Shown: positions 48,076 through 59,251 of the stretch, piece by piece
Layout of the letters: each line of letters opens with the position of its first letter
How positions within the stretch are numbered: position 1 is the first letter of the stretch
NCBI GenBank assembly: GCA_034770075.1
Contig: CM068385.1
Location: 45,034,721 to 45,098,720 of the forward strand
DNA: 64,000 bases
Reading direction: 5' to 3'
DNA from: Aralia elata
Taxonomy: Eukaryota; Streptophyta; Magnoliopsida; Apiales; Araliaceae
Translations under genes and position numbers: made by a program
The notes under the pieces: model-generated
Told to the model about the DNA's origin: nothing
The model's database searches: none
The model's input: only the letters and a program-made list of their open reading frames with translations

Positions 48076-49895
48076 TGAAAGTAGTATGCACACAAGCCAA
48101 TCATATTTGATATGATGTAGCATATACTTTGTAATCTTATTCATTTATTAATAAAAGAATTAATTTTCTTAAAAAGGCATTTTATATTATCTACATAGTG
48201 TTGTTATATTAAATGTGATAAACCCATAGTTTTGAGCAATGCTTTTAGAATCATGATGGTGATCATGCTAATGAGATCTAAATTCAAGATAACTCACAAC
48301 ATAAAATCGTTCCTAATCGTTGGATTACTAAATAGGGGATTAGTGAATCCGGATAGATTAGTACATACGGTGCTTGCTCTTAAGAAGAGGATGATTGATC
48401 TCATAATCATTTGTGTGGAGACACTAAAGCAAGTATGTAGGTGCTTATTAGAGAATAAGTTCACTAAACGTGGCTCGCTAAGGAATACCTAATGGAGTTT
48501 TACTCGTCTGTCAATAGGAATTCCTCTAGTGATAGTAGTACAAGTGATCCTTGGACTTGAGATCATCATAGTATCTTGTGTATGATGAGTTATACTTTGA
48601 CATGTCCCTTAAGACCTTTAGGGTATATCAAAGGGTATGATTGGGTATAATAAGTTGTACATGGAGATAGATGAATGATCAACAAAGAATCTACCACGTC
48701 TAGTAAAATATGTGACTGTCCTATGTGATTCGATAAATGACAACTCAGTAGTCCTTGGCCAAGGCAGAATGAAATTAGAAAGGAGTTTCTAATTTGCATT
48801 AATCAGAGTTGTGCATTTGGAAATCAAAATACATATAATTAAATAAAATAAGACTTGACAGTAAATCCATGTCTTATATTTAATTGGGACATTGTATGGT
48901 AGAAGGATTGAATTGTACGGTAACTATTTACTCAAAGGTTCTTTTGTGATTAATGTTGAAATCTATATTATCTGGAAAGTCGTTGATCGCTAAGGGGGCT
49001 TACCCTTATTGTAGAATAAATATTATTTATTTAAATGAATTAAATAGTTTAATTTATTTATTTAAATAAGAATAGAATTGTTCTAATTGTTTTATTCACA
49101 ACCGGTTTAATATGGAGAACCTAAAGGGTCACACCGCAAAAAAAAATATTTATTTAAGAAGTAAATGACATAATTATAATAATAAGTTAAGTGTATTTAA
49201 TTTAGTCTATGGAGATAGAATAAATTAAATAGCTTAATATTTATTATTTAATGTTTTGGAAATATTAAATATAAATTAATAAGAGGAGTCTTATTATTAT
49301 TATTACTTTTACTATTATTTAATTCCTAATAGGGATTGAGAATTAATTAATAGAAGTACTCTTCCATGAATTCCTAATTGGATTAGGAGCATAAATAAAT
49401 AAAGGAGTTTAATTATAATAGAAACCCTAATCCTAAATAGTTTAGGGAAGGGTTATTCCTACATCTACAAATAAGAGAAGTCTTATCATAGATTAGGGTT
49501 ACACACTCTTGCATTAGATTGTGGAGAGTACTTACAATTTCTATAGAGATAGAAACTAGGGTTTTGCCAAATACCCAACTTCTTGAATACTTGTTCTTCC
49601 TTGGTGGATCACCTCTAGAGGCCAAACACTTGGGTGGCTAACGTTGATCAAAGGAAGGAATGACACCGTAGCATTCGAGGAGAACACGAAGGACTAGGAG
49701 TTGAACTTGTACCCGAGGAAGCTTTGTTCTACGAGGGTATAATTCTTATTCTCTTTCTCTTTCGTTTATATCGTTAATTGAGCACATTGATCGATCATGG
49801 TGATAGTTTGTATAAAATTTTAAAATCTATTTTATCGCGCTTCCGCTATATTTATGTAATTTGATTGCATGCTCGCGTTATATACAAACCTAACA
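48076..49895 (+). repeat. Copy F 5' LTR
   Basis: 1820 bp, TGAAAG...CTAACA. The TATA box is mutated to TACAAATA (49466-49473) but is intact in the 3' LTR. An 86-codon sense frame at 48232-48492 is open here and in the 3' LTR. Confidence 0.92.
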
Positions 49896-49896
49896 G

Positions 49897-49908
49897 TGGT
49901 ATCAGAGC
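49897..49908 (+). other. Primer-binding site, copy F
   Basis: TGGTATCAGAGC, exact complement of the initiator-Met tRNA 3' end, one base after the LTR. Confidence 0.9.
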
Positions 49909-50010
49909 TTAATCATGTGCTAATTATCGATCTTGATGATTCCATGTATGAATTGATATGCGAAACGTTCGAATTTTTGGGCAAGAAAATTTTTCTGATT
50001 CCGCGTCACG

Positions 50011-50130
50011 GCGCGGCCGCACCGCTTCCAGTTCATTCTGGAGCGCGGCCGCGCCCGAACCCAGAAAAACGTTTCCTGGGGTGCAGCGCGGCCGCGCCGC
50101 TCCTAGTTCAAAATGGAGCGCGGCCGCACC
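50011..50130 (+). repeat. Four-arm GC palindrome cassette, copy F leader
   Basis: Arms GCGCGGCCGCACC 50011, GCGCGGCCGCGCC 50043 and 50086, and GCGCGGCCGCACC 50118. Starts are 32, 43 and 32 bp apart. All four share the GGCCGC core. Confidence 0.9.
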
Positions 50131-51059
50131 GGTGTCCAGACTTTGAAAAATTTTGTTTTTCTTAATTAAAATAAATGGTTTATTTAATTGATAAAAGTTT
50201 AAAATAAAAGAGTTTATTTTATCTGGAATAGGATTTCAGATTGCTAAAATTAAAGGAGTTTAATTTGGATTTGGTTTTTGATTAAAATAAAAGAGTTTAT
50301 TTTGTTTCAAAACTAAATATTAGCAAAACTTTTGCCCATTAATTGATATCAATGCATATATGGAATGGTTTTATTATTCATGGGATGAATGTTATTTATT
50401 GATACATATAGAGATATGTATGATAATAAATAGGGATTGATTATGGACTATTGACCAATGTGTGATTGGATTTATTTTAATGGATGCTTGAATGTATGGG
50501 TTTTTATAAATGGGGTCTGCGTACCTCGTCTTCTCTAAATTTTTCTTAATGTAAATTCTATCTCCCTCCTATGTACTTCCCCTTGACTGCTGATCAAGGT
50601 TTCTATTTATTGTAAGTAGTTTTTGTAATAGGAATAGTTAGAATTAATTTTGAAGAATTGGAGACAAAGGAGCAAGGAGCGCTTGAAGACCCGTTTGTAT
50701 TGGAGCCTGGGTTTAAATGTAATAGTTATATTTAAATTTATTCTTGCACCCTAGGTTTGACCTTTTGGTTCACTTGGTGGCTCTAGTGAACCAAACTAGA
50801 ATAAAAGTCCATAATCAATCCCGGTAGAATATAGTATTCTATATGTGCATGCTTACTATATATATATTATATATTATCCAACATGCTTCACATGTAAAAT
50901 AATATGACACGTATTTTATATATATATATGTGCATGCGCGCTAAACAAGATGAAACTTATAATAATAAACCCCTCAAAGTAATTATATTAAGTCCTAAGC
51001 GTTCAAAGATATTTGGAATATCGAACATCGCCTTCTAGCATGGTAAAGCGATAGAGTAT

Positions 51060-51380
51060 TAAATATTTAATATGAGTTTGTTGTGTCACACAAGGCAAGT
51101 ATTAAATATTTAAGATGTTGCTTTATCACATTTGATGCTTATACATAGACTGAACGATACTGTTTTGTTGTGTCACACAAGGACAGTGTTTTTCTTTCGA
51201 ATATATGGAAGTGCTAGGTTGGACTTAACTTAGATAATTTTGATTCGGATGTGTCACACTTGATCAAAATAATCTAAGAGGCAAAATACAAGGAGTTACA
51301 TAGTGATGTAATTGACAATAGTTGTCTACCTATTTATTTATATATAGTTTGTTGTGTCACACAAGGCTATATACATTTGA
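51060..51380 (+). repeat. Leader hairpin array, copy F (four loops)
   Basis: Apices TTGTGTCACACAA lie at 51081-51093, 51168-51180 and 51352-51364, and GTGTCACAC at 51251-51259. Outer stems: TTAAATATTTAATA with its complement around the first; ACTGT/ACAGT around the second; CTTAGATAATTTTGAT (51229-51244) with ATCAAAATAATCTAAG (51263-51278), 15 of 16 paired, around the third; TATATAG/CTATATA around the fourth. Stems differ; the apex does not. Confidence 0.85.
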
Positions 51381-53970
51381 AATGGGATCCTTATTCTCAC
51401 TAGCAAATCTTTAATTAGATTTGCCGAACTATATAATGAGGGTAATATGGTTTGATGAAAATAGTGAGAGATACCAATTTAAAATAAAGACCTAATTTAT
51501 TTTGGTAATTAATTAAATGAATGAATGCTAAAATGTTGTCTATTTCACATGCAGAATTTAAAAATGTCAAACTCACTATCACTGCGTAGCATACTTGATG
51601 CTAACAAACTGACCGGACCGAATTACACGGACTGGTTAAGGAATCTGAGAATTGTTCTCACTGCTGAAAAGATTTCTTATGTCCTAAATTCGCCTGTCCC
51701 TGCAAGTGTTGCAGAAACAGCCTCTGAGGAAGAGATTGCTACTTTCAGAAAGTGGCAAGATGATGCAATCCTGGCTCAATGCATCATGCTCGCATCCATG
51801 AGTAACGAGCTTCAGCGTCAGCATGAAACTATGGATGCTCCTACTATATTGCTGCACCTCAAAGAGTTGTATGGTGAGCAAAGTAGGACTGCTAGATATC
51901 AGATATCTAAGGAGCTCTTCCGATCTCGTATGACCGAGGACACTACTGTTGAGACTCATGTTCTTAAGATGATCAATTTGATTGAACAACTTGGACAACT
52001 AGGGTTAGTGATGGATGGGGAGTTAAGCCAAGATTTGATCTTGCAGTCACTCCCGGACACCTTCTCACAATTTGTTGTGAATTTTCACATGAATAAGTTA
52101 GATGTCAGCTTGCCTGAGCTACTTAAAATGTTGAAAACTACTGAAGGTCACTTCTCATCCAACAAGAACCAAGTCTTACTAGTGGATGATTCTTCCAAGA
52201 AAAGGAAGAGGCCCAAGGTATCTTCTGAAAAGAAGAAAAACAAGAAGGCTAAGGGCAAGGCGAAGCTAAAGGATAAAAGGAAACCTGAACCAGATAGCAA
52301 AGGAATTTGCTACCATTGCAATAAGCCGGGACACTGGAAGAGGAACTGCGAGTATCTTGCGGACCAAAAGAAGCTTGGAGAAACTTTGACTTCCGATCTA
52401 GGTTTGTTCATGATTGAAATTAATTTTTCTGAAAGTCAAAATTCTACTTGGGTATTGGATACCGGCTGTAGTTCTCACATATGTAATAATATGCAGGGAC
52501 TAAGCAGAAGTAGGAAGCTGAACAAGGATGAAGTCGTCCTACGAGTGGGAAATGGAGCAAAGGTTGCTGCATTGGCTGTAGGGATTTATTGTTTAGCACT
52601 GCCTTCGGGCAAGTTCATTAGTTTAAATAATTGTTATTATGTTTCAACACTCATTAGAAACATTATTTCAATTTCTGTATTGGATATGGATGGTTTTGAT
52701 ATTATAATAAAGAACAACAGTTGTTCTATTTATAATAAAAATGTTTTATATGGTGTTGGCAATTTACTGAATGGACTTTACATACTTGACTTGCATGAAA
52801 ATATACTTCAAATTGAACAAACTAAGAAAAGAAAAAGAGATGATGTTAATTATACCTTTATGTGGCACTGTAGACTCGGTCATATTACTGAAACAAGATT
52901 ATCCAAGTTGCATAAAGATGGGCTTTTAGAGCTATCTGATTACGAATCATATCCAACTTGTGAATCTTGTCTCATGGGTAAGATGACTAAATCTCCTTTT
53001 TCTAGAAAAGGAGAAAGAGTTACAGAGTTGTTAGCATTGGTACACACAAACGTATGTGGACCTATAACAACGAATGCACGAGGAGGGTATTCTTATTTTA
53101 TTACTTTCACTGATGATCATTCTAGATTTGGATATGTGTATTTAATGAAATACAAATCTAAATCGTTTGAAAAGTTCAAAGAATTCAGAAGTGAAGTAGA
53201 GAAACAAACTGGTAAGAGTATTAAGATTCTTCGATCGGATCGAGGAGGGAAATACTTAACCAATGAGTTTCTCAATTGTCTCAAAGAAAATGGTATAATC
53301 TTACAATAGACTCCACTAGGGACGCCACAGTTGAATGGTGTATCTGAAAGGAGAAATCGAACATTGTTGGACATGGTTCGATCCATGATGAGTTTTACCG
53401 ACCTTCCAGTATCATTCTGGGGTTATGCCCTAGAAACGGCTGCATATCTACTTAACAAGGTACCTACCAAATCCATCCCAAAGACCCCATATGAGATATG
53501 GAAGGGAGGAAACCAAACCTTAAGTGTGTTAAGTATTGGGGTTGTCCAGCTTATGTCAAAAGGTTTGAACAATGTAGACACCCAAATTTTGCGTTTCCTT
53601 CTACTAACCGTGACAGGAGGGCGAAATCGTCAATTGAACCAGCTTGCGGGAGCAAAGGAGCGGGCACAAGGGCGAGCGCCCGGTCCCGCCGCAATGATTT
53701 GGGCAGCCCAAGTCGACGTGATAGCATGACCGTCCGAGGCAGGCATTTCCGAATGAGGTGGCACGTCTCCCGGAAGTTCCCGGACTGCAGAATACGAGCC
53801 TGTCAGCGAAAACCGACGTTGCGGTACGAAAATCGAGGCGTGGCACGAAAATCGAGAAAGTCAAGCCCGCCAGCCGCGGATAGATCTGCGGCCAAGTGGG
53901 TGCGCCAGCACGAAAACCGGGAAATCAGCACTCAGCAGCTGAGTGCGATGGGAGGCGTGCCAGCTGGCCA

Positions 53971-54014
53971 GCCGCAGATCTATCTGCGGCCAGCCGCAGA
54001 TAGATCTGCGGCTG
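53971..54014. repeat. Inverted repeat pair CCGCAGAT(CT/AG)ATCTGCGG
   Basis: GCCGCAGATCTATCTGCGGC at 53971-53990 is followed at once by CAGCCGCAGATAGATCTGCGGCTG (53991-54014). Each is nearly self-complementary and each is the reverse complement of the other. A third, partial copy (GCCGCGGATAGATCTGCGGC) is near 53872. It lies just upstream of the putative TATA box at 54027. Confidence 0.85.
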
Positions 54015-55306
54015 GCTCTGGCCAGCCTATTTAAGCCAGCTTCGGCAGCATACAGGAGGTTCAGCGAATTTTGGGAAAGAGGAAGAATTCCACAGCGGAA
54101 AACAGCAGCAAAAGATCGGAAATTGAGAGGAAAAAGAGGGAAATTTTGCAATCAAATAGGAAGAAAAGAGAGAGAAAGAAGGAGAGAGTTCAATTCTTTT
54201 GATTTTGATTGTATTAATACACTCCTTATTCAATTCAAATACATCAAGTTTACATCCATTTGGATATCAATTGCAAGGTGAAATCTCTTTTGTGATATCA
54301 ATTTCTATCATATCATTTGATCAAATTAGATGTAATTTTTCATGTAATTTATTGATTGAAACAATGAATTAGGGATTGTGAGTGAAGTTTCCATCGGAAT
54401 GAAACTCTTCCTAATAACCCGATGATATTCGTTCATTAATTTCTTTGTTTGTTTTAAGGTGTTATGTTTGGTATCAATTCCTTTAAATCGTTGTTTTAGG
54501 ATGCCTTGGTATTGTTAGATTATCCGGGTTGGTTTATTTTCTTGTAATATCCGATTGTTTGTGGATACTTGGTTGTGAGCCTAGGAAAGCGACCCCGGGG
54601 TCCCGATCCGATGATGGACATATCTTGATGTAAGAAGTAGAGATGACGTAGTTCTCATTGTAAATATGTAATCGTTGGGCCTTAAAACGACGCTAAGGCG
54701 AGAATCGTGCTTAAGGCCCCGAAATAGTGAAATTTGTGATTGTTGGCGTTCGGGGATATTTTGATGGCTTACATGCCCATGAATAAACCCGACGCGTGTT
54801 TATGCTTGATTCGATTTATGACACGAAATTGATTTCAAAGCTAAATGATAAGATTTTCATAAAATCAATCAAAGTAGGATATTAGAATCACGAGGTTAAA
54901 ATTTGAGAAACGTTAATGAAATGTCGATTCATATCTAACGAGAAAGCTAAAGAAAAATCGTTTTCCAAAACAACACACGAAATGATTTTATAAATAATTG
55001 ACGTTTTATTAAATCTTTGTGCATAGGGTGAAAGAGATCCTAGAAATTGCCCATCATTTTATGAAAGCAACGTATAGATCTCGATTCCTATTTTGACGAA
55101 GGTTTAAAACTCTTGTTCTGTTAAAACGACACTTAACGAAAATCTCATAGTTTTGATAATTAAAATCAAACCTTTTCTCATAAAGCTTTCTCGTGTATGC
55201 CGAAAAGACATTCCGAAGCATTCTCAAAGTAAAACAACACGATTTTCCCTAAAAATCCAAATGACTCTTTCATACAAACTCACCACAACATTCACATAAG
55301 CACACC

Positions 55307-55336
55307 TACACACACACGCACGCACACACACACACA
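55307..55336. repeat. CA/CGCA microsatellite
   Basis: A run of CA dinucleotides interrupted by CGCACGCA, inside the 2.1-kb insertion. Confidence 0.9.
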
Positions 55337-57627
55337 TTTCATGAATTAAAGGATAGGAGAAGCATCAAGATTGCGGTAACCGTGTTTCACGGAAGTCGGG
55401 GGGTGGGTGCCTAACACCTTCCCCTCACTTAAACAAGCCCCCGAACTCTATGAATCTCGATTCGCAGACCAATTAATTCGGAGTCACATATGAGCCAGCG
55501 ATTTATAAAACACGAAAATTCGGATGAGTTGGTACATCCATTTCAAATATACCAACTGGCGACTCTGGTTAATTGGCTCATCATAAAAACGATCTTTCAA
55601 AACCCCGTCGACATCAATGCCGACCTTTTCCAAGCGTCATCTGAACCAAAAGGCTAAAATTGGAAAAGACCAAAAGAGAGAAAGCGAAAACCCGGCGTCG
55701 ACAAACAAGATAAGCTAAAGACTAGATCTGACAAGTGTAGATTTGTGGGATACCTTAAAGAAACATCAGGGTATTATTTCTATCATCCTACTGATCAAAA
55801 GGTGTTTGTTGCGAAACATATCGCCTTCTTGGAAAATGAGTTTATCCTTGAAGGGATCAGTGGGAGTAAGATATATCTTAAAGAAGTTCAAGAACCACAA
55901 AATACTACGGATCAAAGTCAGGTACCTGACCAAGTAGAAGAACCTATTGTACCACTACCTATTCGTAAATCTGGAAGAGTACCGAAGATACCTGAGAGGT
56001 ATGGATTCATCATAGAGGATGATGATGAGGTACGCATCATAGATGATGATGATCCATTGACTTACGAAGAGGCTATGAGTAGTGAAGACTCAGAGAAATG
56101 GCTAGAAGCCATGAAATCCGAGATGGACTCCATGTATGAAAACCAAGTATGGACTTTGGTTTCACCACCTGAGGGCATTAAGCCTATTGGGTGTAAATGG
56201 GTCTTTAAGAGAAAGACTGGAGCAGATGGCAAGGTAGAGACCTATAAGGCCCGACTGGTTGCAAAAGGTTTTAAACAAAGACAAGGAGTTGACTATGATA
56301 AAACCTTCTCACCAGTAGCTATGCTCAAGTCCATTCGGATTTTGCTTGCAATTGCAGCTTATTATGACTACGAGATCTGGCAAATGGACGTGAAAACGGC
56401 CTTTCTCAATGGAGATCTTGAGGAGAATGTATATATGATACAGCCAAAGGGTTTTGTTTCAACGGTTGGAACAAACCAAGTCTGTAAGCTACAACGATCC
56501 ATTTATGGATTGAAGCAAGCTTCTCGAAGATGGAACATCCATTTTGGTGAGATAATCAAAAGGTTTGATTTTATCAAAAATGAGGATGAACCTTGTGTGT
56601 ACAAGAAGGTTAGTGGGAGCGCTGTTTCATTCCTTGTATTATATGTTGATGACATATTACTGATAGGGAATGATGTTCCTATGCTACAGTCGATCAAAAT
56701 TTGGTTATCTAAACACTTCTCCATGAAGGACTTGGGTGAGGCATCCTATATTTTGGGGATAAAGATCTATAGAGATATATATAAAAGGATGCTGGGCTTG
56801 ACCCAAGGAAAGTACATTGACTCGATGCTAAAGAAGTTTAACATCGAAGATTCCAAGAGAGGTCTCATGCCGATGAGACATGGAATACATCTCTCCAAGA
56901 AACAGGCCCCAAAGACACCTGAGGAGAGAGACCGGATGAGTAAGATTCTTTATGCTTCCGCAATAGGATCTATCATGTACGGTATGATATGTACTAGACC
57001 AGATGTCGCTCATGCACTTAGTGTGACGAGCAGATATCAGTCGAATCCAGGAGAAGAGCACTGAAAGGCTGTGAAAAACATCCTAAAGTACTTGAGAAGA
57101 ACTAAGGATGTATTTCTTGTCTACGGTGGGTCTGAATTAAAACTAGAGGGCTATACAGACTCAAGTTTTCAAACGGACCAAGATGACTATAAATCCGTTT
57201 CTGGATATGTGTTTACCTTAAACGGTGGCGCAGTGAGTTGGAAGAGTTCCAAGCAGCAAACAGTTGCTGATTCAGTGACAGAGGCAGAGTATATAGCTAC
57301 AAGTGAAGCTGCAAAGGAAGCTGTTTGGATGAAGAAGTTCATAACTGAACTTGGAGTGGTTCTTAGCATTAGAGGAGCCATACCTTTATTTTGTGACAAC
57401 ACTTGAGCTGTTGCGCAGGCTAAGGAACCCAGGTCTCATCAGAAATCCAAACACGTGTTGCGGCGGTTTCATTTGATTAGAGAGATCATTGAAAGAGGAG
57501 ATGTCACCTTGGAACGTGTGGACTCTCAAGACAACATTGCAGATCCATTTACTAAAGCTTTAACTCAACAACAGTTTGATCGTCACTTAGAGAAGATGGG
57601 TATTAGATACCATGGCGATTGGCTTTA

Positions 57628-57642
57628 GTGCAAGTGGGAGAT
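57628..57642 (+). other. Polypurine tract, copy F
   Basis: GTGCAAGTGGGAGAT directly before the LTR, overlapping the pol stop. Confidence 0.75.
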
Positions 57643-59080
57643 TGATAGTAGTATGCACACAAGCCAATCATATTTGATATGATGTAGCATATACTTTGTA
57701 ATCTTATTCATTTATTAATAAAAGAATTAATTTTCTTAAAAAGACATTTTATATTATCTACATAGTGCTGTTATATTAAATGTGATAAACCCATAGTTTT
57801 GAGCAATGCTTTTAGAATCATGATGGTGATCATGCTAATGAGATCTAAATTCAAGATAGCTCACAAACTAAAATCGTTCCTAATCGTTGGATTACTAAAT
57901 AGGGGATTAGTGAATCCGGATAGATTAGTACATACGTTGCTTGCTCTTAAGAAGAGGATGATTGATCTCATAATCATTTATGTGGAGACACTAAAGCAAG
58001 TATGTAGGTGCTTATTAGAGAATAAGTTCACTGATCGTGGCTCGCTAAGGAATACCTAATGGAGTTTTACTCGTCTGTCAATAGGAATTCCTCTAGTGAT
58101 AGTAGTACAAGTGATCCTTGGACTTGAGATCATCATAGTATCTTGTGTATGATGAGTTATACTTTGACATGTCCCTTAAGACCTTTAGGGTATATCAAAG
58201 GGTATGATTGGGTATAATAAGTTGTACATGGAGATAGATGAATGATCAACAAAGAAAAATATTAATAAGTTAAGTTTATTCACAACCGGTTTAATATAGA
58301 GAACCTAAAGGGTCACACCGCAAAAGAAAAATATTTATTTAAGAAGTAAATGGCATAATTGTAATAATAAGTTAAGTGTATTTAATTTAGTCTATGGAGA
58401 TAGAATAAATTAAATAGCTTAATATTTATTATTTAATGTTTTGGAAATATGAAATATAAATTAATAAGAGGAGTCTTATTATTATTACTACTTTTACTAT
58501 TATTTAATTCCTAATAGGGATTGAGAATTAATTAATATAAGTACTCTTCCATGAATTCCTAATTGGATTAGGAACATAAATAATTAAAGGAGTTTAATTA
58601 TAATAGAAACCCTAATCCTAAATAGTTTAGGGAAGGGTTATTCCTACATCTATAAATAAGAGGAGTCTTATCATAGATTAGGGTTACACACTCTTGCATT
58701 AGATTGTGGAGAGTACTTACAATTTCTATAGAGATAGAAACTAGGGTTTTGCCAAATACCCAACTTCTTGAATACTTGTTCTTCCTTGGTGGATCACCTC
58801 TAGAGGCCAAACACTTGGGTGGCTAACGTTGATCAAAGGAAGGAATCACACCGTAGCATTCGAGGAGAACACGAAGGACTAGGAGTTGAACTTGTACCCG
58901 AGTAAACTTTGTTCTACGAGGGTATAATTCTTATTCTCTTTCTCTTTCGTTTATATCGTTAATTGAGCACATTGATCGATCATGGTGATGGTTTGTATAA
59001 AATTTTAAAATCCGTTTTATCGCGCTTCCGCTCTATTTATGTAATTTGATTTCATGCTCGCGTTATATACAAACCTAACA
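57643..59080 (+). repeat. Copy F 3' LTR with internal deletion
   Basis: It starts TGATAG and ends CTAACA. It lacks about 400 bp present in the 5' LTR (the segment matching roughly 48686-49090). The junction near 58256-58275 carries a short filler resembling nearby AATAATAAGTTAAGTG sequence, as in end-joining repair. TATA box at 58651-58658. Confidence 0.9.
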
Positions 59081-59251
59081 GCGGCTTTATAGTTTCTTTT
59101 ATCCCTTTCTTTAATCCTTAATTTTGTAGTCTTTTGGATGTTTTTATTTATTATCTGGATGATGTTTTCCTTTTTAACCACTTCCTTTGTTATGGGGTTA
59201 AGTCTACGTTGTTGCTCTATAATCGGTTTAGCTTCTTCTTTAAGCAGAATC
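59081..59251 (+). repeat. Inverted fragment of Z-type gypsy LTR between F and G
   Basis: 59082-59165 is the near-exact reverse complement of about 47341-47425 in LTR B of Z, and also resembles 44335-44395. From about 59175 to 59251 homology fades. Tail-to-tail Copia LTRs flank it. Confidence 0.75.

Larger units (their letters stand above)
49896..51563 (+). mobile_element. Copy F untranslated leader
   Basis: It is uninterrupted, unlike D, so it shows the full layout: GC cassette (50011-50130), AAAATAAAAGAGTTTATTTT repeats (50160-50330), a conserved stretch with GTACCTCGTCTTCTC (50520), an ATATAT run and a GCATGCGCGC stretch (50830-50945), and the four-hairpin array (51060-51380). The gag Met is at 51564. 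Confidence 0.85.
53573..55703 (+). mobile_element. 2.1-kb solo-LTR-like insertion in copy F integrase
   Basis: It starts TGTAGACACCCAAATTTTGC, ends CCGGCGTCGACA, and is flanked by AACAA on both sides (53568-53572 and 55704-55708). Ends are near-inverted (TGTAGACACC / GGCGTCGACA). No protein domain is seen. A CTATTTAAG box lies near 54027-54035, GACCCCGGGGTC near 54591, a CA microsatellite at 55307-55336, and ACTGGCGACTCTGG near 55548. I read it as a solo LTR of a gypsy-type element, much more GC-rich at its left end than its surroundings. Confidence 0.85.
51564..57628 (+). pseudogene. Copy F gag-pol, interrupted
   Basis: One frame runs from Met 51564 to 53309: gag, CCHC knuckle (52308-52349), protease DTG (52458-52466), integrase zinc region and most of the core. 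The first integrase Asp is replaced (HTNVCGP instead of HTDVCGP in B and G). A stop at 53307-53309 replaces Trp. A frameshift near 53505 follows, then the 53573-55703 insertion. The frame resumes from 55745 to 57064 with the linker, RT (YVDD at 56642-56653) and thumb. A stop at 57062-57064 replaces Trp. RNase H continues at 57071-57406 and, after a frameshift near 57403, at 57407-57628 (ending HGDWL, TAG). Gag-protease remains the best preserved gag in the window. Confidence 0.93.
48076..59080 (+). mobile_element. Angela-like Copia retrotransposon copy F
   Basis: 5' LTR 48076-49895, primer site 49897-49908, leader 49896-51563, gag-pol pseudogene 51564-57628 split by a 2.1-kb insertion, polypurine tract 57628-57642, 3' LTR 57643-59080. 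The flanking 5-mers CTGTC and GCGGC do not match. The right flank (59081 on) is an inverted piece of Z-type LTR, so a rearrangement followed insertion, or the element is a recombinant. Confidence 0.92.

Noticed and set aside
53498..54034. 178-codon Arg/Ser/Ala-rich frame in copy F
   Set aside because: It starts in the integrase remnant and runs into the GC-rich end of the inserted solo LTR; its composition follows the palindromes, not a protein.
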